Assembly (NCBI GenBank): GCA_004292705.1
Contig: RDXA01000427.1
Coordinates: 1 to 8,268 of the forward strand
From: Sphingomonadales bacterium
GTDB taxonomy: Bacteria > Pseudomonadota > Alphaproteobacteria > Sphingomonadales > Sphingomonadaceae
Reading direction: 5' to 3'
Length of the DNA: 8,268 nt
Shown here: one piece after another, positions 1-5,678 of the stretch
Numbering within the stretch: position 1 is the first letter of the stretch
Layout: every line of letters starts with the position of its first letter
The notes under the pieces: model-generated
The model's input: only the letters and a program-made list of their open reading frames with translations
Databases searched by the model: none
Told to the model about the DNA's origin: nothing
Program-made: the position numbers and the translations under genes

Positions 1-447
1 TTTGCCGAGGATCACGTGCCCTCCACGGGCGAATATGATCCCTACATGCACATCTTCCTCGATGCCGGGAACGGCAACATCCTCGCCTTCTTCGAGCTGC
101 CGAACCAACCCGAGATGGGCAAGGATCCCAACACCCCGGCATGGGTGCAGCACCTCGCGCTGAAGGTGCCTTCGGAAGCGGCGCTGCTGGCGGCCAAGGC
201 GCATATCGAGGCGCAAGGCATCGACGTGCTCGGCCCGACGCATCACGGCATCTTCAAGTCGATCTACTTCTTCGATCCCAACGGCCACCGCGTGGAACTC
301 GCCGCTGATATCGGCACAGACGAGCAATATGCCGAACTCGCCCGCGTCGCGCCGGTGATGCTGGAGGAGTGGTCGCAGACGAAAAAGGCTCCGCGCCACG
401 CCGACTGGCTCCACGAACTCGCCCGCGCCGAACACGCGAAGGGCTAA
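1..447 (+). CDS. VOC (glyoxalase/dioxygenase fold) family protein, 3' part
   Basis: The reading frame is open from the first base (Phe-Ala-Glu-Asp-His-Val...) to TAA at 445-447, so the gene begins left of the window and 148 codons are visible. The internal GTG at 16 is probably not the start. The sequence has the hallmarks of the vicinal oxygen chelate superfamily. A first-module strand ends in LAFFELP, with Glu at visible residue 32. A second module opens with WVQHLALKV (His51) and closes with FFDPNGHRVELA (Glu99). These Glu, His and Glu residues sit where VOC enzymes bind their divalent metal. The C-terminal 45 residues are charged and lie outside the fold. Family members include glyoxalase I, extradiol dioxygenases and resistance proteins; the substrate cannot be told from this fragment. 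No strong terminator follows, so it could read into the bchE leader. The family call is secure, the function open. Confidence 0.85.
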   Translation, partial: FAEDHVPSTGEYDPYMHIFLDAGNGNILAFFELPNQPEMGKDPNTPAWVQHLALKVPSEAALLAAKAHIEAQGIDVLGPTHHGIFKSIYFFDPNGHRVELAADIGTDEQYAELARVAPVMLEEWSQTKKAPRHADWLHELARAEHAKG

Positions 448-500
448 GTTTGCGCTTCCGATCCGGGCGGGTGAGAGTTTGACCTGTCAGTCTTTCCCGC

Positions 501-657
501 GTTTCGCGCGGAGACCACGGAGGAAAGGAGGTCGCGGAGGTGTCGTGCTCGCCGCGAAGCGATCATTCCCAATTGCACAGGAGGCATGAGACGAATTCGC
601 GGCTCCGCCGCGGGCCTTCTCCGTGATCTCCTTTCCTCCGTGATCCCCGTGCGAACC
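501..657. repeat. Inverted-repeat element with 40-bp arms in the bchE upstream region
   Basis: Arms at 501-540 and 618-657 are inverted copies matching at 33 of 40 positions, with a perfect 15-bp core (516-530 against 628-642, CACGGAGGAAAGGAG). Of the seven mismatches, four would be G-U pairs in a plus-strand RNA, so 37 of 40 positions can pair there. A nested inverted repeat lies inside the loop: GCCGCGAA at 551-558 and TTCGCGGC at 596-603. Each arm is built from degenerate CACGGAG-type units. This resembles a dispersed bacterial repeat type I recall from many genomes, often mistranslated into short acidic pseudo-proteins; that resemblance is from memory. It occupies about half of the 303-base gene-free stretch 448-750. 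It could be a non-autonomous REP-like or MITE-like element, and its transcript could form a long hairpin. Confidence 0.75.
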
Positions 658-679
658 GTTTGACGCGCTGCGCCCGCTT

Positions 680-693
680 TTGATCCAGCGCAA
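680..693 (+). promoter_or_regulatory. Weak FNR-like site upstream of bchE
   Basis: TTGAT (680-684), four bases, then CGCAA (689-693) match eight of ten positions of the FNR/FnrL consensus TTGAT-N4-ATCAA. The left half is perfect and the right half is degenerate. It lies 57 bases before the bchE start. FNR-type control would suit an oxygen-sensitive enzyme. However, no convincing -10 box is visible nearby (a -35-like TTGACG is at 660-665), and a match this weak can occur by chance. No TGT-N12-ACA PpsR/CrtJ site was found in 448-750. Confidence 0.2.
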
Positions 694-711
694 AGCCCCC
701 GCGCCCCGCTT

Positions 712-740
712 CCCCCACCTTGGCATCATCCAAGAGGGGG
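712..740 (+). promoter_or_regulatory. Hairpin masking the bchE ribosome binding site
   Basis: CCCCC (712-716) and CTTGG (719-723) pair with CCAAG (730-734) and GGGGG (736-740). This gives two five-pair helices separated by a small internal loop (AC against A), with a six-base CATCAT apical loop. The purine-rich stretch 734-742 is the only plausible Shine-Dalgarno for bchE, nine or so bases before its ATG, and it sits in the 3' arm. There is no following U tract, so a terminator is unlikely. A role in limiting or conditioning translation of bchE is inferred. Confidence 0.5.
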
Positions 741-750
741 GATTCGGCCC

Positions 751-2364
751 ATGCGCATTCTGTTCGTTCATCCCAACTATCGCTCGGGCGGAGCCGAGAT
801 TGCTGGCACCTGGCCTCCGGCATGGGTCGCCTATCTCACCGGCCCGCTGAGGCGCGCCGGGTTTGACGATATCACCTTCATCGACGCGATGACCGAGGGC
901 CTGTCGGACGACGAGCTGCGTCAGCGCATGACCGCGCTCCAGCCTGACATCGTCGGCACCACCGCGATCACCCCCTCGATCTATGCGGCCGAGCGCGTGC
1001 TGGAGATCGCTGCGCTCCATGTCCCTCAGGCGGTGCGGGTGCTTGGCGGCATCCATGCGACCTTCATGTATGCGCAGGTGCTCGCCGAAGCGCCGCATAT
1101 CGACGTGATCGTGCGCGGCGAGGGCGAGGAGATTGCGGTCGAACTGTTCACCGCGATTGCCGAAGGCCGCTGGCCCGCCGACGCGCGCCGCATCAAGGGG
1201 CTGGCCTACCGCGAGGGCGACAAGGTCATCGCCACTGAAGCCGCCGACACGATCAAGGACATGGCGAGCATCAAGCCCGACTGGGATATCCTCGACTGGA
1301 ACCAGTACACCTACATCCCCTTGGGCACCCGCGTCGCCATCCCCAACCTTGCGCGCGGCTGCCCCTTCACCTGCTCGTTCTGTTCGCAATGGAAGTTCTG
1401 GCGCGATTACCGCGTGCGCGATCCGAAAGACGTGGTCGACGAGATCGAGGAGCTCCACGAAAAGCACGGCGTCGGCTTCTTCATCCTTGCGGACGAGGAA
1501 CCGACCATCAACCGCAAGACCTTCATCAAGTTCTGTCAGGAGCTGATCGACCGCGGCCTGCCCGACAAGGTCAAGTGGGGCATCAACACCCGCGTCACCG
1601 ATATCTACCGCGACAAGGAATTGCTGCCCTTCTACCGCAAGGCTGGCCTCGTTCACGTGAGCCTTGGCACCGAGGCAGCGGCGCAGATGAAGCTCGACCG
1701 GTTCAACAAGGAAACCAAGGTCGAGGAGAACAAGGAAGCGATCCGGCTGCTGCGTGCAGCCGATATCTTCGTGGAAGCGCAGTTCATCGTCGGGCTGGAC
1801 AACGAAACCCCCGAGACGCTGGAGGAAACCTTCCAGATGGCGTGGGACTGGCAGCCTGATCTCGCCAACTGGGCAATGTACACGCCGTGGCCCTACACCC
1901 CGCTGTTCGAAACGCTGAAGGATCAGGTCGAGGTTCATGATTTCAGCAAGTACAATTTCGTCACCCCGATCATGAAGCCCGCCGCGATGGAGCGGGGCGA
2001 ATTGCTCAATGGGGTGATGAAGAACTACCGCCGGTTCTACATGAGGAAGGCGCTGTTCCACTATCCGTGGCGCGGCACCGGCTTCAGGCGGCGCTACCTG
2101 CTGGGGTGCCTCTATGCCTTCCTGCGCGCCGGGTTCAAGCGGACCTTCCACGATCTCGGCAAGGCCGGATACTGGGGGCCGCAGACGGCGAAGAAGGTGG
2201 AGTTCCACTTCGACGAAAGCCGCCTCGCCGCAGCCGACGCCGCGACCGATTGGGTGACCAATGCCGACAAGGCCGCGCAGGCGCAGGAACGCCGCGATGC
2301 GGTGCGCGCGCAGATGAAGCAGCGGGGTGAAGAGCGCCGCCGGGATCGGATCGATGTCGATTGA
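751..2364 (+). CDS. bchE: Anaerobic Mg-protoporphyrin IX monomethyl ester oxidative cyclase BchE
   Basis: BchE makes the isocyclic (fifth) ring of bacteriochlorophyll in an oxygen-independent reaction on Mg-protoporphyrin IX monomethyl ester, using cobalamin and radical SAM chemistry. The 537-residue product starts MRILFVHPNYRSGGAEIAG, matching my memory of the BchE N-terminus. Residues 1-140 form the B12-binding domain (LGGIHATF near 98-105, VRGEGEE near 121-127). The radical SAM cluster motif CPFTCSFC places Cys204, Cys208 and Cys211. The C-terminal region keeps a BchE-like FYMRKALFHYPW block (429-440) and ends in a very basic tail (about 505-537). The length is slightly below purple-bacterial BchE. 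The ATG at 751 follows a G-rich Shine-Dalgarno within a hairpin. The stop overlaps bchJ by 11 bases, implying one operon. Other cobalamin radical SAM enzymes are possible, but the N-terminus and the bchJ neighbour make BchE very likely. Confidence 0.95.
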   Translation: MRILFVHPNYRSGGAEIAGTWPPAWVAYLTGPLRRAGFDDITFIDAMTEGLSDDELRQRMTALQPDIVGTTAITPSIYAAERVLEIAALHVPQAVRVLGGIHATFMYAQVLAEAPHIDVIVRGEGEEIAVELFTAIAEGRWPADARRIKGLAYREGDKVIATEAADTIKDMASIKPDWDILDWNQYTYIPLGTRVAIPNLARGCPFTCSFCSQWKFWRDYRVRDPKDVVDEIEELHEKHGVGFFILADEEPTINRKTFIKFCQELIDRGLPDKVKWGINTRVTDIYRDKELLPFYRKAGLVHVSLGTEAAAQMKLDRFNKETKVEENKEAIRLLRAADIFVEAQFIVGLDNETPETLEETFQMAWDWQPDLANWAMYTPWPYTPLFETLKDQVEVHDFSKYNFVTPIMKPAAMERGELLNGVMKNYRRFYMRKALFHYPWRGTGFRRRYLLGCLYAFLRAGFKRTFHDLGKAGYWGPQTAKKVEFHFDESRLAAADAATDWVTNADKAAQAQERRDAVRAQMKQRGEERRRDRIDVD

Positions 2365-2959
2365 GGGCCGCATTCTCGCGCGCCGCCGTTCCGGAGCGCT
2401 GATCGGGCCGAACGCGGTGTTGCAGGCGGTGGCGGTGATGGAAGAACGGCTCGGCACAGCCGATACACGCGCGGTGCTGGTCGATGCTCAGATCCACGCG
2501 CTGCCTTCGGGCGAGCATATGATTCCCGAGGTGCAGGCGCTGCGCCTGCATCGCTGGCTGGCGCTGCACGAGCCGCTGGGCTGCCTCATCATCGCCGAGG
2601 AGGCGGGCAGCCGCACCGCCGACTATATCATCGCCAACCGCATCCCGAGGCCTGCGGTGTGGCTGCTCCGGCACCTGCCCGCGATGCTGGCTGCGCCGCT
2701 GCTGATGGCGGCGATCCGCAAACATGCCTGGACGTTCATCGGCGCGGGTGTGTTCTTGCCGCAAGGAGCGTGGCGCTTCACCATCGACCGCTCGGGCACG
2801 GATGACACCATGATGCCGCCCGACAGCCTGTTCGTGTGGTATGCGGCGGTCTTCACCCGGCTCTATCGCCAGCTGGTCGCCCCGGATTGCTTCTGCCGGA
2901 TTCTGGAACCGGCGCAGAGCTTCCGGCCGGCGCGTGACTACATCATCAGCCGCGGCTAG
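2354..2959 (+). CDS. bchJ: Bacteriochlorophyll biosynthesis V4R-domain protein BchJ
   Basis: The 201-residue product fits the BchJ family: IGPNAVLQAV near the N-terminus (17-26), EEAGSRTADYIIANRIP (82-98), KHAWTFIGAGVF (123-134) and a Cys-containing end, APDCFCRILEP (176-186), typical of the V4R (4-vinyl reductase) domain. BchJ was named as the divinyl chlorophyllide 8-vinyl reductase. Later work on BciA/BciB assigned that reaction elsewhere and suggests BchJ helps handle or deliver tetrapyrrole substrate. ATG 2354 was chosen because it gives a family-like N-terminus and overlaps the bchE stop by 11 bases, as expected for translational coupling. An in-frame GTG at 2327 would add nine residues and is less likely. 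Its TAG stop shares bases with the stop of the convergent gene on the other strand. Following bchE directly, as in purple-bacterial clusters, supports the name. Confidence 0.9.
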   Translation: MSIEGRILARRRSGALIGPNAVLQAVAVMEERLGTADTRAVLVDAQIHALPSGEHMIPEVQALRLHRWLALHEPLGCLIIAEEAGSRTADYIIANRIPRPAVWLLRHLPAMLAAPLLMAAIRKHAWTFIGAGVFLPQGAWRFTIDRSGTDDTMMPPDSLFVWYAAVFTRLYRQLVAPDCFCRILEPAQSFRPARDYIISRG

Positions 2960-3279
2960 CGTCCGCCGCGCCGCTTGCGCTCCTCATCGCGCTTGAGCTT
3001 GAGCAGTGCCTCGACGTCGACCACTTCGGCGCGGGCCTTCATCCAGAGGATGCTCACGAGGCTCCAAACAAGCGTCGCCGCCAGATACAGCGCCAGCGCG
3101 ACCCAGAATTCCGGGCGGCCTTCAAGCCTTTCGGCATAGATGGCAAACACCACCGTCGGCACCGCAAACACCGCCATCCATGCCGCGAACTGCATCCACC
3201 CGGCTTTCCCGCGCGGCATGATGGTGAAGTTCCACGGCCCGCGCCGATACAGCACGAAGGGCTTGTCCTGTTCACGCAT
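2956..3279 (-). CDS. Small two-helix membrane protein, unknown function
   Basis: This 107-residue protein is not one I can name. It has a polar, basic N-terminus (YRRGPWNFTIMPRGKAGW, 11-28). Two hydrophobic segments follow, at about 29-49 and 58-80, joined by a short charged loop (ERLEGRPE). The C-terminal tail is highly charged (LLKLKRDEERKRRGGR) and presumably cytoplasmic. No signal peptide cleavage site or catalytic motif is seen. ATG 3279-3277 is preceded by GGGAGG (3290-3285) with a five-base spacer. It overlaps the stop of the upstream ribbon-helix-helix gene as ATGCGTGA, so the two are very probably co-translated. It is the last gene of the SPFH operon. Its stop shares CTAG (2956-2959) with bchJ on the opposite strand. 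A partner role beside the SPFH protein in the membrane is a guess from position only. Confidence 0.75.
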   Translation of the reverse strand: MREQDKPFVLYRRGPWNFTIMPRGKAGWMQFAAWMAVFAVPTVVFAIYAERLEGRPEFWVALALYLAATLVWSLVSILWMKARAEVVDVEALLKLKRDEERKRRGGR

Positions 3280-3487
3280 TGCTGCCTCCCGCGTTTGGCT
3301 TGCCCACTGGCCGCCCGCGCCTTGCGCTCTTGCTCACGTCCACCTTTACCCCGCGCCGTGCCAGCGCCTCGCGCAGCAGCACTTCGATCTCGGCATTCAC
3401 GCTGCGCAGATCGGCATCGGCGAGCCGCTGCACCGCGTCGTAAAGCGCCGGATCGAGGCGCAGGGGAAAGGCTTTCTTGGCAGACAT
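3272..3487 (-). CDS. Ribbon-helix-helix (Arc/HicB-antitoxin-like) DNA-binding protein
   Basis: The 71-residue product has an Arc/MetJ-type ribbon-helix-helix layout. The strand FPLRLD (7-12) would lie in the DNA major groove as a dimer. Helix A is PALYDAVQRLADA (13-25), and helix B is SVNAEIEVLLREALARRG (29-46) with the family's typical S-x-N-A-E-I turn. A basic tail, ARRGRPVGKP (55-64), contains RGRP, the core of an AT-hook. ATG 3487-3485 was chosen because the domain starts right after it; longer starts would run into the SPFH gene. The gene lies 10 bases after the SPFH stop and overlaps the next gene by 8 bases. No toxin-like partner is adjacent, so it is more likely an autoregulator than an antitoxin. 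Its target may be the AT-rich palindrome at 4421-4448, which is an inference. Confidence 0.85.
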   Translation of the reverse strand: MSAKKAFPLRLDPALYDAVQRLADADLRSVNAEIEVLLREALARRGVKVDVSKSARRGRPVGKPNAGGSNA

Positions 3488-3497
3488 CACATGATCG

Positions 3498-4403
3498 TCA
3501 GTAAAGCGACCCTGCATTGACCACCGGCTGCGTGTCACGCTCGCCGCACAGCACCACCATCAGGTTCGACACCATCGCCGCCTTGCGTTCATCGTCTAGC
3601 TCGACGACGTTCTTCTCGCTCAGCTGGGTGAGTGCCATCTCGACCATCGTCACCGCGCCTTCGACCAGTTTCTTGCGCGCCGAGATCACCGCCTCGGCCT
3701 GCTGGCGCCGCAGCATCGCGCCCGCAATTTCGGGGGCATAGGCGAGGTGGGTAAGGCCGCATTCGTCGACCGTGATGCCTGCCACCGACAACCGCTCGAT
3801 CAGGGCCGCGCGCAGTTCGACGCCCACCTCTTCGTGATTGCCGCGCAGAGTGATTTCAAGGTGCTCGATATCGTCATAGGGGTAGCGCGAGCCGATGGCC
3901 CGCACGGCGGCTTCCATCTGCGCGGTGACGAATTCGCGGTAGTCATCGACATCGAACAGCGCCTGTGCGGTATCGGTGACGCGCCACACGACCTGGGCTG
4001 CCATCTCGATCGGGTTGCCGCGTGCATCGTTGACCTTGATCGTCTGCGAGATGACGTTGTTGGCGCGCACCGCGATCTTGGTCTTGCCCAGCCACGGCAA
4101 CACCCAGCGCAGACCTTCGTTGCGGTCGGTGCCCTTGTAGGCGCCGAACAGCTGGATCGCGGCGGCCTCGTTGGGATTGATCATGTAGAAGCCGGTGAGG
4201 ATGAACAGGCCGAGGAAGCCGGTGACGATCGCCCCGATCGCCATCAGCCCTTCGGGATCGTCAGGCATGACTACGCCGACGATGAACATCCATCCGGCGG
4301 CCGCGACCAGCGCCAAGCTCACCAGTAGCATCACATAGCCGCTCTGCGTGGTGGCCGGGATTTCCCGGCTGCGGTTGAGGGCGGGGGTATCAGCAGGGGA
4401 CAT
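3498..4403 (-). CDS. SPFH/band 7 (stomatin-prohibitin-like) membrane protein
   Basis: The 301-residue protein has a short polar N-terminus and two hydrophobic segments at about 22-46 and 50-75. The SPFH domain begins at INPNEAAAIQLFG (75-87), runs through GLRWVLPWLGKTK (97-109) and DARGNPIEMAAQVVWRVTD (126-144), and ends in a helical RRQQAEAVISARKKLVEGA stretch (232-250). Such proteins oligomerise on membranes, organise microdomains and often scaffold or restrain proteases; the specific role here is unknown. ATG 4403-4401 was chosen because GGAGG (4414-4410) lies six bases upstream and because longer starts would run through an AT-rich palindrome that looks like an operator. It is the first gene of a tight operon with the ribbon-helix-helix gene and a small membrane protein. 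The family is clear, the partner proteins are not. Confidence 0.93.
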   Translation of the reverse strand: MSPADTPALNRSREIPATTQSGYVMLLVSLALVAAAGWMFIVGVVMPDDPEGLMAIGAIVTGFLGLFILTGFYMINPNEAAAIQLFGAYKGTDRNEGLRWVLPWLGKTKIAVRANNVISQTIKVNDARGNPIEMAAQVVWRVTDTAQALFDVDDYREFVTAQMEAAVRAIGSRYPYDDIEHLEITLRGNHEEVGVELRAALIERLSVAGITVDECGLTHLAYAPEIAGAMLRRQQAEAVISARKKLVEGAVTMVEMALTQLSEKNVVELDDERKAAMVSNLMVVLCGERDTQPVVNAGSLY

Positions 4404-4420
4404 GACGAACCTCCATTCAA

Positions 4421-4448
4421 GATATAAATACGATATCATATTTATATC
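4421..4448. promoter_or_regulatory. 28-bp AT-rich palindromic operator candidate
   Basis: GATATAAATA (4421-4430) and TATTTATATC (4439-4448) are perfect inverted copies around a central GATATC (4432-4437). Only the pair 4431/4438 breaks the symmetry, so 26 of 28 positions are palindromic. The stretch stands out as almost pure A/T in GC-rich DNA. It ends 17 bases upstream of the SPFH start codon and just downstream of a -35-like element, where bound protein would block transcription. The ribbon-helix-helix protein of the same operon is the obvious candidate binder; a PadR-type or other regulator encoded elsewhere is possible. Confidence 0.7.
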
Positions 4449-4466
4449 GAAAGCGAGGGAGGTCAA
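4438..4466 (-). promoter_or_regulatory. Possible promoter of the SPFH operon
   Basis: On the minus strand TTGACC (4466-4461) is a good -35-like hexamer. Seventeen bases further comes AAATAT (4443-4438), a weak -10; TATGAT (4440-4435) would match better but gives a 20-base spacing. Either -10 lies inside the palindrome, which fits repression. Assignment of the exact -10 is uncertain. Confidence 0.4.
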
Positions 4467-4520
4467 GGGGGTTTGTCGCGGCCGTGGCTTAAGGTGGTCA
4501 GCGTTCTGCGGGCTCCCGCT

Positions 4521-5678
4521 TCAGTTGCCGCGACGTGCTGCCTGTGCGCGCATGAGCTGGTCAAACAGATGTCTGCGCGCCCTGCCGCCAATCGCCACAG
4601 CAAAGCTGCCGAAGGCGCGCCGGTCAGGCCATAGCGGATCGGTGGGCGCATCGGGCAGGGTGCAGGTGTCAAACATCGCCAGCCCCTCGCCATCGTTCAA
4701 TCCTGCCACCCGGCGCATCAGCAGGCGGCCCGGTGCAAAGCTGCGGAACGCCTCGTCAAAGGCCATCTTGAAGCCGTAGCCATGGCCATCGGCCACCAGC
4801 CAGCTCGTCATCGCCACGATGGTCTCGCCTGCGGTAAGGCTGGCGAGACACACCGTGCCGCGGCGGTGGCCGGCGCGGATCGCCTCGCGGAACAGCCCCG
4901 CTGTCGCGGCGTGGCAGCCAAGCGCACTCTCGGCACGCCCCTTCCATCCGGCCCGCTCAAGCGCGAGGAAGGCGGCCAACCATGGCTCGCAGTCCTCCGC
5001 GCGCTCGTGCAGCACCAGCCGCACCGGGCCATGAGCCTCGGTGAGCCGCTGTTCGAGCCCGTCGAGCCGCTTGGCGAGTTTCTTCGCCGCCTTGGGATCA
5101 CCCCTGCTGCCGGCAATCCGCGCCGGGCGGGTGAAGCTGCGGCACTGGTGCAGCGCGCGACCCTGTTCGGCGCACAGGCTGAACAGGGCAAGGCTGGCTG
5201 GACTGTCGATCGGCAGCGTCTCGGCGAAAAAGCCCAGCGCGAGGCCCGGCCGGTGGTCGAAATGGCCGAGAAGCGCCTCCCAGAAGGCCTTCTCCCCGCC
5301 AGCGCGGACCAGCGGGCTGCCGATGAACTGGTTGGCACTGTGCCAGCTTTGCCAGCTTGGGGTTGGCCAGCGCCCGATCAGAGGTTCGAAGGTCAGCGGC
5401 AGCGCGCCCAGCCACCTGCCCGCCGCGTCCTTGACCACCGCCAGCCGCAGCGAACGATCCTGTCCGCAATGACGCAGGGCCGGCGCCATGAACCAGTCGG
5501 CGGCGAAGATATTGCCCGGCGCAGCAGCGGCGGTCAGGTCGGCCCAGCGCCGCCGGTCGGGCAGCGAGAGACGGTCGTGGCGGTAGAGCGCCACCTGCAA
5601 CCCGCCTGCTCCCGGCAAGGGCTGCGCGGCGCGGGCTTGCGGGTCGATCGTCAGTGCGATTTCGTCAAACGGCTTCAC
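4521..5678 (-). CDS. GNAT-family acyltransferase, BioF2/CelD-like
   Basis: The 385-residue protein matches the BioF2-like acetyltransferase family (Acetyltransf_6), related to CelD/FemAB-type enzymes that transfer acyl or aminoacyl groups. The diagnostic blocks are FLALERAGWKGRAESAL (about 237-253), MAFDEAFRSFAPGRLLMRR (about 305-323) and DTCTLPDAPTDPLWPDRR (about 337-354), in the usual order. The N-terminal half is the less conserved companion domain. There is no signal peptide or membrane segment, so it is probably cytosolic. GTG 5678-5676 is preferred over an upstream ATG (5726) because it forms a GTGA overlap with the stop of the preceding cupin-like gene, the pattern of translational coupling. 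A purine-rich CAGAGG lies about 11 bases upstream. The substrate is unknown; some relatives sit with polysaccharide genes, but none are seen here. Confidence 0.85.
   Translation of the reverse strand: MKPFDEIALTIDPQARAAQPLPGAGGLQVALYRHDRLSLPDRRRWADLTAAAAPGNIFAADWFMAPALRHCGQDRSLRLAVVKDAAGRWLGALPLTFEPLIGRWPTPSWQSWHSANQFIGSPLVRAGGEKAFWEALLGHFDHRPGLALGFFAETLPIDSPASLALFSLCAEQGRALHQCRSFTRPARIAGSRGDPKAAKKLAKRLDGLEQRLTEAHGPVRLVLHERAEDCEPWLAAFLALERAGWKGRAESALGCHAATAGLFREAIRAGHRRGTVCLASLTAGETIVAMTSWLVADGHGYGFKMAFDEAFRSFAPGRLLMRRVAGLNDGEGLAMFDTCTLPDAPTDPLWPDRRAFGSFAVAIGGRARRHLFDQLMRAQAARRGN

Noticed and set aside
712..740. The same hairpin read as an intrinsic terminator of the VOC gene
   Set aside because: There is no U tract after the stem, and it lies almost 270 bases after the VOC stop but directly on the bchE ribosome binding site.
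448..750. Cobalamin riboswitch in the leader of the B12-dependent bchE
   Set aside because: No B12-box-like sequence or multi-stem architecture was found; the structure present is explained by the inverted repeat and the short RBS hairpin.
487..2457. Very long open frame of 656 codons antisense to bchE
   Set aside because: Its protein is low-complexity and rich in Arg, His, Gly and Ala, with no domain I recognise. It runs through the repeat element and exactly mirrors bchE, as expected for antisense frames in GC-rich codon-biased DNA.
3747..4328. Plus-strand open frame of 193 codons antisense to the SPFH gene
   Set aside because: It has no recognisable domain and is rich in His, Asp and Arg; the opposite strand encodes an unmistakable SPFH protein with a good ribosome binding site.
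4404..4466. N-terminal extension of the SPFH protein to start codons at 4466 or 4439
   Set aside because: These starts would make the 28-bp palindrome coding and lack a Shine-Dalgarno, whereas ATG 4403-4401 has GGAGG at ideal spacing.
4467..4520. Terminator between the acyltransferase gene and the SPFH operon
   Set aside because: Only a five-pair GCGGG/CCCGC stem with a two-base loop and no T run is visible on the minus strand, too weak to call.
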